Source: Diplolepis rosae (Eukaryota; Arthropoda; Insecta; Hymenoptera; Diplolepididae). From it: a DNA stretch of 64,000 nucleotides. The translations under genes were made by a program, and so were the position numbers. Every line of letters begins with the position of its first letter. Within the stretch, counting starts at the first letter, position 1. Positions 33,313-45,734 of this stretch are shown here, piece after piece. The notes beneath the pieces were generated by a model. The model ran no database searches. It worked only from the letters and a program-made list of their open reading frames with translations, and had not been told where the DNA came from. The DNA lies in NCBI GenBank assembly GCA_030998225.1, contig JAPYXD010000701.1, positions 16,910,501 through 16,974,500 on the forward strand. The letters run 5' to 3'.

Positions 33313-36300
33313 GGAAGCGTTCCTTTTTTCACAAAAAATTTCTTCAAAAGTGTAATTTGTTTATTTGGAGAACGGATTCGTTTTTAGGACATCAAAATCC
33401 TACCGAGTGATTTACTCCGGTCTTTGGGTACAAAAAAAAGTTTATTCTTGTCGGCCTGTGTAATCATTACCGTTCTACTAAAAACTCTACTTAATATTTT
33501 AGTGAGAAATACTCAAAAAAAGTATTCCATTGATATACACTCAATTTTTTTTTTGATGAATCTAATACATAGTTAAGGGGGGAAACTACATTAGAAGGCT
33601 AAATATTGAGTGTTTTTCGGGATTTTTTTTACGGGGAAAACTACAATAATCATTATTTAGACTTTGAGCATCTTTTATTCATGTTTTGAAGCAACCGCGG
33701 TAATTTTTTCAAATTTTTTTAGCCACAATTCATCAAGTTATTAGCTGTCCCCCTTGACAGGTCTTTATCCAAGTTAGCAATTTGCGGGAACTATAGAGGT
33801 CGCCATTTTTATCTAAAATCAATCCAACGATTTCTCTACCTTATTAAGATATTTTTTAAGAATATGAACCAACGTGCGGTCAGAAAATTGAAAATTAAAT
33901 TTTTTTTAAGTGTTAAAAAGAAAAGTATAATATAAATTTTCATATTCAATGTTTTGAAAACGAAAAACTCCGATTAATAAGCGATTACTTTTAGTGCGCA
34001 TAGCATCGGAAAGAATTCGAATTTTGTTCTAAAACTTTAAGAGTATATTTTTGAGATGTTTAATAAAAGTAAAAAGTGCATTTTGACAACAGAAGCATTA
34101 TTATTATACATATGTAATTATAAAAACCATCCAATCACCGGTTTAACAGTGCTTTTTTCATAAATCAATAAGTCCGTAATTTATTAAAAAAAAAAAGAAA
34201 TTTGAACATAAAGCAGCATGATATACTGAAATAACTTATCATACAATAGTAGTGATACGCATGATATAAAATAAATCAAACCGAATAAATTAAATGATAG
34301 AGATTACTTGATTTAGTCAGTCAGATATAAACGCACTCAAGAGTCATGACACTGTAATGAATCGTGTGCAGCGAAGTGAACTTAGTATACCACAGAGAGA
34401 GGGTCGATGAGACTTTTCGTGTAGGGGGACGGAAGAAAAACTCGTTAATTTCGCAGGGTATCGACCCTCAGCAGCAATTAAATATGAACATAGCCTCGCG
34501 AAATTATTTTTCCTTATACATGCCTGCGTGCTTTTGAGAATTATAAAGTGAATAAAACGTCCAACACCTTACAGAAATTACTGGAGCAAAAGTCATTAAA
34601 TGATTTGATCCAAAGTTATATTCGAAATCCACTCTCTACTTTATTCGCCTACCCTTGAGCAAGTAAATTAGCCTCTTGTCCGCAAATAGAATGAGAGTTG
34701 ACCGAGCCATTTGAAATGAGAAAATTGGTTAGGGAAACCGTTTGTTAACTGCTTGAAATTTAAGCCAAATCAAGGGAATATTCTAAAACTTAATAACTTA
34801 AAATTTCAATATTTCGACCTCGTGCATTGTACTTATGGAATTTCATTATTTTCCACACTTGGAAATAAATTTGGCTGAATCAACAGAATTTTAGTTAGTT
34901 TAACCCTAGAATTTTTTTATTATACGGACCATAATATAGTTTGTGATTCCATCAAACATGTGTTTGATGTTGCCAAATAATGTTCTTGATCCAACAAAAA
35001 TAAATTGATTTGTTGAATACAAACAAAAAATGTTATAACATAAATAAAATATTTTGTAAAATTAACAAAATTGTTCGATCATGAAAGCTTTGGTCCACTA
35101 GAGCAAATGAGTTTTTTTAGAAGAACAAAAATTTAGTTCATCCAGACAAAATATTTTTCCAAAACGACAAAATGCAGCCATCAAAACGATTTTGTTAAAA
35201 AAAACTAAAACAATTTCTGGGTGCACTTAAACAATTTTTATAAATTATTTTAACATTGTCTTAATCCCCAATCCTCCAAATTTCCATCTTAAATTCTATT
35301 TAATTCTTCGAATATTATAAATGTTCTTTTTCCAATTTGCGAAGAAATCTTAATTTGGTATATTGAAACAGTCGAATAACTATTTTCAAAGTATTCATGT
35401 TTTTAGCATTGACACCTTTTTATTATAACATATTATAGACGGTAATGATATGGATTACAAATACCTATAAGCATATCATTATCAAAATGTGAGTATTTAT
35501 TTTTTAATTAAGTAACTTGATTTTATTATTGTGATTATTAAAAAAGTAATTTTATACTTTTTAAATTTCATAAGAAACTAAAAGGTTTTTAAATCTTAGA
35601 TTTTTATAGAAGATTATCATGTAAAATATGTAACATTAAAATATTTGCTCGACTTTTCTGAAAGATACTTCAACTTTGAGGAATACATTCTCATTATGAC
35701 GCTCGCGCTTTTGAGAAAAGAAACAGAATTTTTAATTTTTAAACGGAATGATCTTATTTATAATACCTGAAGGTATTTTTGAAAACTAAAACAAACAATA
35801 TAGATCTTATCAAAAAATTTACAGATGAAAATTTTTAGACCTTTGACTGGGCGATGAAATTTTATTATTGATTTTTATCAAGTTTTAAAATACTGTAACT
35901 TTTAGAATTCTGATATGATTGATTAATCTCCAAAAGCAATGTGTAAAGCTTTTTGAACATTATCAGAAATAAATATTGATATTTTTTATTACACCAAAAA
36001 GTATTTTTCAACAAAAAAAATATACATATATATAATCTGGGTTTTGAAATTTTTGTTGGATATGGCTGGTTAACAAACATGTCCTTTCTTTTTAGGGTCT
36101 GATAAAGTGTTCCATAGCGGATTTCAATACGATAATCCTTTCGAGTTATTGTGCGCACAGACAACAACAACAGATGTTAAATTTTACACAAGTCTAATAC
36201 CTTTTCATATGTGATGAGAATGTAAAAATTTCTATAGAATTAGTGATCATGTTAGATTAAAAATGCTTACATAATCAATAACAAACAATTCGAAAGATCG

Positions 36301-36395
36301 ATTTTCAATTTCTGTTTATATTATGAAAGATGCAGATAAACATATGTTTAAATTTAAAGTAATAAGTTGGGAATCGATAAATTTTCGAAAGCTCT
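33313..36395. other. No gene seen; complex block at 34330-34720
   Basis: AT-rich sequence with decayed runs of AACAAAAT/ATTTTGTT words at 34860-35230. A TTAAGGGGGGAAACTAC end-like sequence at 33574 has no partner. The block at about 34330-34720 has balanced composition (ACAGAGAGAGGGTCGATG) and could be host noncoding DNA. Confidence 0.35.
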
Positions 36396-36399
36396 GACC

Positions 36400-36810
36400 T
36401 ATAGATCAGATTGGGTAACCAGGTCGAGTAGATACCTATATAATATTCGCTCGAATTTCTCATTGAAGTTACCGTGGATTCGGTAACACCGGAATCCGAT
36501 AGCGTGCTGAAGCGGTTCTACATCAGAAACCACAGGGAGCAGTCCATAAGAGATCAGCTGATTCCCCGGGAGACTTCTAGGTCTGGACTACCAAACCTCT
36601 AGATAGTTCGCTTCTAACTTCTAACGCCGTTCTTCTTCGCCCCTCCCGGCTCTACATTGAGCCACGAGCCGCTTTTGCCTTCTACTATTATTCCACAACC
36701 AACCCTTTACTTGAATTGAACACCACGAGCCATGTCGGAATTTACTGTCCTGCAGATTACGGAAAACGAATGACTTCTATCCTTAGTTCCATGGACTTCT
36801 AACTACACCC
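36400..36810. other. Balanced-composition block, possible host noncoding element
   Basis: About 400 bp with clearly higher GC than its flanks, no repeats and no open frame of note on either strand. The text is rich in CTTCTA and CCACGAGCC words. It could be regulatory sequence or an untranslated exon; the sequence alone does not say. Confidence 0.35.
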
Positions 36811-37221
36811 AAAAAAATACAAACCTTCTAGGGAATTTACGAACAATTTCGCATAAGATCTCAATCTTTATTTCCTGTAGAGAAATGTATTATATGGCTA
36901 TTTATCTTGAATCAAATTTAATCAAATTTTGTTCTACTGACATTGCCGATCGAAGAAATACTATAGTATGCATAGTAAAGCAATAGTAGAATAACAGTTA
37001 TAATGTAATGTTTCAGTAATGCTTGTGAAGATAAATAAATTTATAATAATATTTTTATTGCGCACAGAAAACAAAATTACATAACATTTTTTATTTATAT
37101 TCTTACACAATCTTTTTAAATCAAACAAAGTTGAAATCAATTTTCTAGCTGACTCTTTTTTTTAAATTAAAACAATCTTTAGTGTTTTATAATTTTGAGT
37201 GGAGAAAGGGATGTCGGACGC

Positions 37222-37290
37222 CTGTGTAGCTCAGTTGGATAGAGAAGTCGATCGGCAATCGAAAGACCCGGGCTCTAATCACGGCACCAG
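37222..37290 (+). repeat. tRNA-like SINE head
   Basis: GCCTGTGTAGCTCAGTTGGA is a good polymerase III A-box and D-arm. It is followed by GTCGA-TCGGCAA-TCGAA as an anticodon arm and GGGCTCTAATC as a damaged T-arm. GGC in the loop would be alanine. The T-loop lacks TTCGA and the acceptor stem does not close, so this is a tRNA-derived SINE head rather than a tRNA gene. Confidence 0.55.
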
Positions 37291-37440
37291 TTTGTTTGAT
37301 AACTCACTTATATTTAATCAAAATAATTTATTTTTTAATCAAATCTTTTTTTTTCGTAACTAACAAATTTTCATTTTGAATTGAGAAAATGAGGGTGAAC
37401 AATAGTGTATTACGTGCCTAGGCGCACAATGAGGGTTATT

Positions 37441-37565
37441 GCGTGACGAGCGACAATGCTCGCAGGAGATCGAAGCCAAGGCGTAGTCGAGACGTAGCTG
37501 AGACAAAGCCGAGACGAAGCCGAGGCGCGATAAGTCCTCCGAGCATTGTCGCGAGTCTTGTAATT
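37441..37565. repeat. GC-rich palindrome with degenerate CGAAGCCGAG repeats
   Basis: GAGCGACAATGCTCGCAGGA on the left pairs with CCTCCGAGCATTGTCGCGAG on the right. Between them is a run of short units such as GAGACGTAGCTGAGACAAAG and ACGAAGCCGAGG. The block is far more GC-rich than its surroundings. The open frame over it is Arg/Ser-rich because of the repeats and is not taken as a gene. Confidence 0.6.
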
Positions 37566-38086
37566 TCCCGAATTGTGTGCATTGGCACGTATTCTATTTT
37601 ATGTGGCTTTGGTGCGGATACAAGTTTTTATGCGTACACTGGAATGTAATCTAGTATTGTAGTTGTTTGCGGCGCCAGTCATTACACTTGATATGTCACG
37701 ACTAGTCCTGGCCATTTTTATTTGATCGATCTTGTGTAGTAGTAATGGATTTCAATAGACGCATGTGCAGTTCAAATGTACAAGGCTTTGCCAGTAAGGT
37801 GCTAACGCTGTACGAAGAAGAAGAAGAAAAAGATTGTGCTCCGCTGTAAAACTATATGCGCATGCGCAGTTAAATTTTTACATTGTATTCCTCTGTAACG
37901 GAATACACAACATTCCGTTACTCTCAGCTGTAACGGAAAAACGAGTTTCCGTGCCTGAGGCATATAAACGATCTTTTCAATATGAAGATAAGATTTCTTT
38001 GAACGTAGTTACTGTAACAAACGGTTTTGCTAAACAAATTCCGACAAAATTATATATTCCTGTAAGATAAATTTTTCGTAAACACA

Positions 38087-38385
38087 AAATCTTTCTTAAA
38101 ATTTGGGAAATATAATAGAATACAATAATGCAAGTCTGTCTAGTTTTTTTTTGTAAAGATCACGAAAAAAAATTTATGAAATTTGTTAATAAAATGTAAA
38201 AGACAGCTTATGTTAAAGTTGTGTACATTTACCCCTATATTACATTGAATACTGACATCGACGGGCATATTATCCAATACAATACTTTTAAAGTGTTTGA
38301 AATTATTTATGCTTGACTCCTTATTGTATTCTATCATATCTTTCAAATGTTTAGAAAGATATTTTTGGCACAAAAAAAAGTCATC
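38087..38385. repeat. Dispersed repeat copy A (partner at 42264-42595)
   Basis: Shares AAATTTGGGAAATATAA, CAATAATGCAAGTCTGTCTA, GACAG-TTATGTTAAAGTTG, CTCCTTATTG and TTTAGAAAGATATTTT in the same order with 42264-42595. The copies are diverged, with several indels. No coding signal, terminal repeat or tail is evident. Confidence 0.6.
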
Positions 38386-38792
38386 TTACGTAAGTCGATT
38401 AGAAATTTCATAACATTTCAAAAAACACATAAACCAGTCTTTAGAAAAAACTGGTAGAGAAAGCCTTTTTTTTGGCCTTCTAATTGACCCTAACCTATTA
38501 ATGGGTAACACCACTCTAGCAGCTCGAAAATCATGCACAATTAAGGAATTTTGTTTTGGAAATATAAAAATATGAATGAAAAATCTGATTTGAGTACTAT
38601 ATTTAACATGTATTGAAGGATAAATAAAAATTCTTTTGTTGAAGAAGAATACAAAATGTCGGCTTGCCGGAGTCTTTCAGGAAACCATATTTTTAAAACT
38701 GGGCGAACTCGTAACTCATTCAATTTTCATCCGACCGACTTGAAATTTTAACTGTATCTTCCTCAATAGCTTTTTCATCAAAGTACTAGGGT

Positions 38793-39530
38793 GTTTAATA
38801 TTGAAGTGATAAAATGAACAACAATTTATTTTTTTTTGACAAAAATCAGTTTTATTTCTTAATTTACTCTCCTTTTAGCTCGATACAACGAGTCCAACGA
38901 TCTTTCAACTTTTCTGTGCCTTCCAAATGATGCGATTTGTCAAACCCTCCAAAATACCCTTCTGTTTCCCATTCAACTTTTCCGTTCGAATCAAAACGCC
39001 TACCACACAGCCATCTCTCGAGGTTTGGGAACAGATAATAGTCGCTGGGGGAAAGGTCTGGAGAATACGGTGGATGCAGAAGCGATTCGAAACCCAATTC
39101 ATGCTTTTTTGCCTGTGCAATGTTCGATGTGTGAGATGGTGCATTGTCATCATAAAAAAGGATCTTCTTCAAATGTGGCCGTTTCTTCCTGATTTCGTCA
39201 ACCAATTGATCCAATAATGCAGCATAATGTATTCCAGTAATTGTCCTCCCTTTGTCAAGGTAGTCGATGAAGATTACTTTATGTGCATCCCAAAAAACAC
39301 TAGCCATAACTTTCCCAGTCGATTGTTGCGTTTTCGGACGCTTTGGTGCACTTTCACCAGGTTTAACCTACTGTTTCGACCCTTCACGTGATTCCGGAGT
39401 ATAGTGGTGGATCCATTTTTCATCCATCGTCACAAATCGACGTAAAAACTCTTTCGAATTGCGGTTAAAATAGGCCAAATTTTGCCTTCGCTTTCAGACA
39501 CTGTAACTTGTAAACTAATGAATGGATTTG
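38793..39530 (-). mobile_element. Mariner element 3, 5' truncated
   Basis: The left end GGGTGTTTAATATTGAAGTG lies 3' of the transposase. The corresponding complement is not found on the other side, so the transposase 5' part and its terminal repeat are lost. Confidence 0.8.
38870..39520 (-). pseudogene. Mariner transposase C-terminal two-thirds with intact catalytic triad
   Basis: Reading the minus strand: NLAYFNRNSKEFLRRFVTMD then EKWIHHYTPESREGSKQ (first Asp in TMDEKW), an in-frame stop after GSKQ where Trp is usual, VKPGESAPKRPKTQQSTGK, MASVFWDAHKVIFIDYLDKG, ILFYDDNAPSHTS (second Asp) and HPPYSPDLSPSDYYLFPNLE (third Asp). It ends RCIELKGE and a stop. The N-terminal DNA-binding domain is absent. 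This mariner belongs to a different subfamily from the copies at 28 and 31 kb. Confidence 0.92.
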
Positions 39531-42263
39531 GCTCAAATTTTGACAGGAGAGGTTCGAAGGATGGAACTTGTTAACAATGATATCCGTTTGTTATTAGTGG
39601 CAATATTTTAGAAAAATCCTACTTACTTCGATGTATTCAAGCTTGTAGATGTGTAATATTTTACCTTAATAAGATTTTCCATTTATTTTATTATATTTCC
39701 GAAACAAAATTCCTTAATTGTGTATGATTTTCGATTCGCTGAAGTGGTTTTACCCCTTGAGCTACCAAAATTTGTGTTGATAATACAAATTTATTTTCTC
39801 AGTGTGAGAAATATCGAATCGTTTTTTAAATTTATCAAAAATCTTTAAAAAACTTCTTATTATCAAAAACAAAAGCTTGTCAACAAACCACTTTGGGACT
39901 TATAATAAGAAAAGATATTATAATTGATCTAACCAAACCATTTTGTTCAATAAACCAAGATTTTTAGCTGAATCAAATAAAATTTGGTTGATTCAACAAA
40001 AATATTTGTTTGCTTCAACCAAATCATAGCTAAACAACCATCTTTAGTTGAATTAGACAAATACTTTGGTTATTTTAACTAAGAATTTTGTTGACCGCAT
40101 GACAAAAAAGTCTATGGTTAAGCCAAAAAATTTTTTTTTGATTTACTCAAATATTTTTCTGAATGTACTGAGCAAATACTTTTTACTTATTTTTCTTATT
40201 GCTATTTGAATCAAACAATATTGTGTAGCACATAAATCCATCAGTCACGCTGTTGGCATAATTTTCTGATCTAGACATACGATTTATTTGAATTCAATCG
40301 AGGTAATCTTGGTAGCCGAAGATCGTTTTTGCCAGGCTCTTGCGCCAGACTCACATTATCTATAAGATCAATTGGATTAGCACGGTTCCCACTAATGAGC
40401 GGCAAGCTTTTTTTCTTACTTAACACGTGGCTTTATCACAATCCCTTTTCTTATAGCTCGAGAGGAAGTTTTTCTATCGCCCTAAGACTTCTGTTATTGA
40501 AAGAAAGTGGTCTGCGTTTCGTTGCTCATTAAAGTCACGACATTAGAGAGCTTGCTCTAAAGTGCTCGACTTACTACTCTTCTGATAGTCTGCATTCTTA
40601 AAAATGTTTTCTCGGACGGGTTGAATTTAGATAGGGTCAAAAAGGGCGTCTAGTGATATACGATTACCAAAGGGAGGTACAAAAACTTGCAGACATACAT
40701 CGATTGGCCTAATCTGAGCCCTGATCTCGGCACTTCCCTGCCGGAAGATAAATCTCGTTACCTTTGAAAATTGTTTCGCGAGCTCCCTTAAAGCTTAAAC
40801 GAATGATAGGCGAAGGGTCGAAAGATCCATTGCCTTTGTCAAGAGGCTCTAAGTCACTGAACCTCGAATATCGAAGGGGATGTAATCGTGCTCTTAAGAA
40901 AATCCAATTTTAGTGACGTCAAGTAATCGATTCGAAGGCCTTAATGCTCGCGGTGCATTTGAAAATAGAATATACTCGGTATCTTCCACCAAGAGTTGAT
41001 TATCTCTTCTTGATTAAATTCAAAAATAAATCCTCAGTATTCATTTTTTTCAAATAAAAGTAAATTTACTATTATACCTGTACATAAGAGTCTCCTAGCA
41101 AAAGTTTCAAAAAGGAATTCTTTTTCCAAACCATTCCGAAGTTATCCAAAAACATCTCTAATCTTACCCGATGCAAATCGAATGGTTCTTGTTAATTTGG
41201 ACTGAGAAATTCGATTGAAATAAACCTGGGTTCGAATTCATTCAGATTGAACCGGATTGATTTCAGCAATTAAAAACTATTAGACATTAAAATTTCAAAT
41301 TTGAGATTTAAGTTTTTAACGAAATTTTTGAAAGGCTTCAATGAAACATAAATTTAACACGTAGACAGATAAAAATACGTTTGAAATGTGAAAACGATTT
41401 AAGAGAAGTTTGTATATGAAATTAAAAGTACTTTCAGTCTGTTATATGATTTTTATTGAAGAAAAACGCATCAATCAGATACCAAATTAAGTATCTGCCA
41501 TGTATAGTTGGTGGATTATACTTATGAACTTTGCGAGCTTACCTTCTATTTTTTATTAACTTGTCATTCACTTTTTTCACCTTTATATTTATCAATTATC
41601 GTAATTAGATTGCGGTTGACCTCGGATTTTATTTAACGATAAACTTTAAAGTTATAATTTTCCAAACATCGGTTACGTCAGAATATACTACACATATAAT
41701 GATAAAAATATACTACATTAAACTAACCCTACCGTGCTAAATAATTTTAATTCAATACGACATTCATTGTAACATTTTATAAACAAGTATTTAATTTTGT
41801 TATATTTTTAGAAGCCTAATTTTGTCTTTCTTTTCTAATTAATATGGAACACTATTAGAAGTAATTTTTGGGAATTTAACATGACAGAAAAGAATCATTT
41901 GTTAATTTTTATAATAAAAATTGAGAACAAATGATCAAACGAATGTTTTGCCATGAAAAAAATCTATTTTCTTACTAAGTCGTGTTTCAAGCAACTTGAT
42001 ATTAATATATTGTCAAGAATATCTGCTAAATACTCCAATTTATAATTTTTACTGACAATATTTTTAAATAATTGTGTTACTTTTGGTTCAAGGGGCTTAT
42101 GGAATTTATTCTACTTAGTATTACTTTGTAAAAAGTATTTTGGATCTTGTATTCATGTAATTATGACTTAAAAATGTAATTAAGGCTATGAACTAACCAA
42201 ACCACGTGACCAAATGTACAGGTGAATGTATTCCTGTGAGCTAACTTCCATGTGAATAAAAAA
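39531..42263. other. No gene seen; complex block at 40310-40990
   Basis: Bases 39770-40160 carry many TTGGTTNATTCAAC-like words in both directions, probably a decayed foldback repeat. The block at about 40310-40990 has balanced composition without repeats or exons and is a further candidate for host noncoding sequence. The rest is AT-rich. Confidence 0.35.
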
Positions 42264-42595
42264 TCTTCCTAAAAATTTGGGAAATATAACAGAACACAAT
42301 AATGCAAGTCTGTCTAGTTTTCTTTTGTAAAAATTTCGTTCAGTAAAAAAGACTGGTAAAATGATCGAAAATTATAGTTAACTGTAAATTTGTTTGAAAA
42401 AATTCTCACTTAAATGTACAAGACAGTTTATGTTAAAGTTGCATGCATTTACTATGAAAAATTGAGGGGGGTCCACTCTAAAAGTTTCAAAAAACCACTT
42501 GCGTTATTTATGCCTGGTTCCTTATTGCATTTTTTCATAACTTCCAAATTTTTAGAAAGATATTTTGAGCACGCAAAAAGTTATCTTACATGAGT
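42264..42595. repeat. Dispersed repeat copy B (partner at 38087-38385)
   Basis: Same order of shared words as copy A, with an inserted GGGGGGTCCACTC-containing stretch near 42470. Confidence 0.6.
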
Positions 42596-42744
42596 TATAC
42601 TCATGTGAAGTCGGAATGGAATTAAAAGACACGTAATATAATTTAATTCCGTTTAGACTTTATAACTGTCCAGTTTCTCCACCCAGATTGATTTGATGTT
42701 TTGTGATAATAACTCATATCAAGGTATTGAATGGGAAAAACTGG

Positions 42745-43212
42745 TCACTTGTCGAATAGGAAGTTCGATTTATATAAACGTTGATTTGTCGTTTGACGGA
42801 AAAACTTGCCATAACTATAATAAGAATTTTGATTAAAGCTTTGATCCGCCACTAGAAAGAAAAACTTAGTATCATTCAGATAAGGAATTCGATCAAAACA
42901 CCCGTCTAGTTTATAACTTCCACCAGAGTATTCTCTGATACAATTTACTATTAACATGTATTTTTCGCAACCTAAATTTAGAAATACCACACGGAATTTC
43001 TGGTAAAAAATTCCATGCATGGTAATTTGGTAAAATACTGCAAACATTTTGAAACAATACTTTTTAAGATCCTTACGGTATCTCAAATATTTGAAAATTT
43101 TTACACATCTCTTGTGGTTTAAGAAATAGAGGATTCTTCGTGGAAATTTTGTGTAATTTAACTCTAAATCCACTTGAAATTTACACAAAGAACTCCAGGT
43201 GATTATTTTCAC
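42745..43212 (-). other. Orphan open frame, 155 codons
   Basis: Longest frame not explained by a known element. It lacks an ATG at its upstream limit (GTG directly after a TAG; the upstream CTTAG could serve as a splice acceptor). The product would be basic, with many Tyr, Phe and Cys residues and no recognisable domain or signal peptide. Its nucleotide sequence does not match another part of the window. It could be a fortuitous frame, a decayed exon or a lineage-specific gene. Confidence 0.2.
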
Positions 43213-43369
43213 CTAAGATAACAAATATTAGGGTATAGTGCTCGAAAACTCCTCTATCTCTATTCAAAAGATTTATTTTTATAAGCTAAAAACTTAATTT
43301 TTTCTCTTTTTTTCTAATGAATTAATGGATGTCACGATTTGTCGATTACTGGGAAACATGGTTAGCTTC

Positions 43370-43810
43370 TTTGATCAGCTGTACAATAAATTTTCTCCTA
43401 GCTTACATGGAGACGGACGATCTTTTCCAAAGAAAAATGTCTCTGAATCATCTACTAAGGTTAAGGTAGACCGCGTATGAAGGAATGTCCGGTACGTGTC
43501 CACCCAGAAATCCCGATACTCATGTAGCATGTTCCGGATCGGTGAAAGGATACAGACCGATATCACGTACGTTCCATATACAGTACACACCTATATTACG
43601 AAGTAAGTCGCCAGGAAGAAACGGAGCTTAATGTCGAAGTTACTGGAATTGAATTCAATTGCTACTGGCTTTCCTGTTCGCGAAGCAGTGTGCTCAGGTC
43701 GACGTGAATAAACGTTTATCTTCCATAATTGGTTCCCCAGGGTGAAACGGATCGTTAAAAATCAACGCTGAAGCTGAATGAATAGAGTACCGATTCCCCT
43801 AGTAGTTCCC
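43370..43810. other. Balanced-composition block
   Basis: Higher GC and complexity than the flanks, no repeats. It includes the possible minus-strand exon at 43407-43590. Confidence 0.35.
43407..43590 (-). CDS. Possible internal exon of an unknown host gene
   Basis: On the minus strand a pyrimidine-rich tract (CTCCGTTTCTTCC) and TAATATAG precede an open frame encoding VYGTYVISVCILSPIRNMLH, then EYRDFWVDTYRTFL. It ends at CCAT|GTAAGC, a good donor at 43406-43401. The first part could be a membrane segment. Codon use is more balanced than in the AT-rich surroundings. No neighbouring exon was found and the family is unknown. Confidence 0.25.
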
Positions 43811-45480
43811 CATTGGACAGTTCAAATAAATTTTTGAGTTGATGTTCAACTTATTTTCAGTTTTTCCTCAAATTTAGAAATTTTAACGCTTTAACCGAAA
43901 AGACAGCATCGGATTTCTTCAATGATATGTTTGCATTTATATATTTTGCAATAATTTAAAAAAAGTCTCACGTTGTTGATTATTTCCAGGTGAAAACTAT
44001 GGATGTATATGCATAAATTGGCTTCTTTTCTATTCATAGTTCCAACCTAAAAATAATACTCACCCGAGGCTTTGTTCTGATGCTTTCAGTAAGAGAATAA
44101 TAATACATATGATGGAAAGTTTGCCTATTAAACACAATCCTGATTTGGAAACTGGGAAAATAATTAAATTTTTCTCTAGCAACACGCGTGATGAAAACGC
44201 GGACGAGTAAAATATTACTCATGCTGGTCACGTGCACTATTATCAGGCGATATTTATCACCGAATGTGCCTCTCAGACTGCTCTTTCGCAATTAACAAAA
44301 TCGTCCTCCAGCTCGTATCGTCGTGAGTGGTCAATACTGTAACGATCTGCATAACGACTTTCCCAGCAAACTAGTCAGATATAGTTTGCTAAATGGATTT
44401 ATTACTACAAGTGATTAGCTACTTTCCTCCTTTTCCTTCTTCCCTTTTCCCTCTAAAATCTCCTTCTCCACTGATCTTTCCTGTTGCTTCAGCTTTAAAT
44501 TGAAAATCAGTCATTTTTTTAATCAACCTTAAATAATGATATTTCTATCAGAAAGTTCATTTGTTAAGTTTAAATAAAGCAAAAGTAATTCTAGAATTGC
44601 TTATCACCCTAAAAATATATCACTCTCTTCCTGAAAAAAAAAGAAAAATTTTCAAAATTAAAACCAGAGGTTAGAATATAAGAGAAAGACACAACAAGAA
44701 CTTTCTATCGCAAGTGTTCGAACGCGCCCCATATTTACAAACAAAAAATATTGTTAACATTTATTTACGTATTTGTATTGTATTACAATCTAGATCAAGC
44801 ATGGTTCAAAATTCTCTTAAAATAGAGTTCTGGCTTCATTCAGCTAATCAATCAGGATTGTCAGGAGGTTCTTGCCGAGCTAAAAAAAGCAAATAACGAC
44901 CAATGGCAGCGTCTAGCTTTCCGGTGCCTTAATTCTATTCCAATCAAGCTATCGTATATTGATCGCGTATGACAGAGTGCTATGCATTTAATTACTACAG
45001 ATACTTGTCGAAAGTTTACTTAATTTATTTGGTTTTTCTTTCTTCTTTTACGATTTTATTATACACTTTTTGCTTCTTTCGTTTATATCTATTTGGTACA
45101 AGAGATACTTCGAAATTTTTCTCATTAAGGATCTTTTAGGTATACCATAGACATGAGGAAATCTACAGAACTTTGAAATTTTGAGGATCCTGGTTTAAAA
45201 CCAATGAATCGAGGAACATAGCAAGATTACGATGATGGTTTCTCAAAGCAAAAGACACATCAAACAGGATTCTCTGATTATTTTTCAACTTATTTATAGT
45301 CTATGTTCAATGAAATATCCAAAAGTGTCAGTTTTTGACGAAATTGATAGGAAAGTATAAGTTATTCCTTGTTTCTTAACGTCATAAATTACAGAGGGTC
45401 CTTGAATCGATATGAAAATTTATTTCGATAATGTGCGTTTTCATTAAAATGAAAAATTTGAACAAGTGCCCATATATTTT
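43811..45480. other. No gene seen
   Basis: Mixed AT-rich and moderately complex sequence. Open frames at 44034-44291 (minus) and 44714-44896 (plus) show no motifs or splice context. Confidence 0.35.
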
Positions 45481-45481
45481 C

Positions 45482-45725
45482 AGGTTTTAACACGTTCGTC
45501 GCCACGTCACCCATATTTGAGAGACGAGTATGCTTCCATTCATTCAGATATGGGTGACGTTCTTCTTGTTCAAATTAAATAGGATTTTAAATTGAAATTT
45601 CACACTGACACTCGTTGTCAAAATTTATATATTAATTTGTAATTTTATATTGTAGTTCAGTAAACACAAATTTTGACGCACTAGTCTCAGTGATGACTAG
45701 TAATCCTTAGGCGCAAAGTTATGCG
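45482..45725. mobile_element. Foldback repeat with ACGTCACCCATAT hairpin
   Basis: ACGTCACCCATATTTGA at 45505 pairs with TTCAGATATGGGTGACGT at about 45545. Further on, CACTGACACTCGTTGTCAAA followed by ATTT pairs with AAATTTTGACGCACTAGTCT followed by CAGTG. Two adjacent inverted repeats suggest a decayed MITE; its ends are not resolved. Confidence 0.45.
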
Positions 45726-45734
45726 AATAATATC

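Noticed and set aside
33256..37290. Functional tRNA genes (Ser GGA at 33.3 kb, Ala GGC at 37.2 kb)
   Set aside because: Acceptor stems do not close, the T-arm at 37.2 kb lacks TTCGA, the D-arm at 33.3 kb is missing, and position 33 is not U. These are better read as SINE-derived.
37443..37649. Arg/Ser-rich protein
   Set aside because: The composition is produced by CGAAGCCGAG-type repeats inside a palindrome. No start context or homology is apparent.
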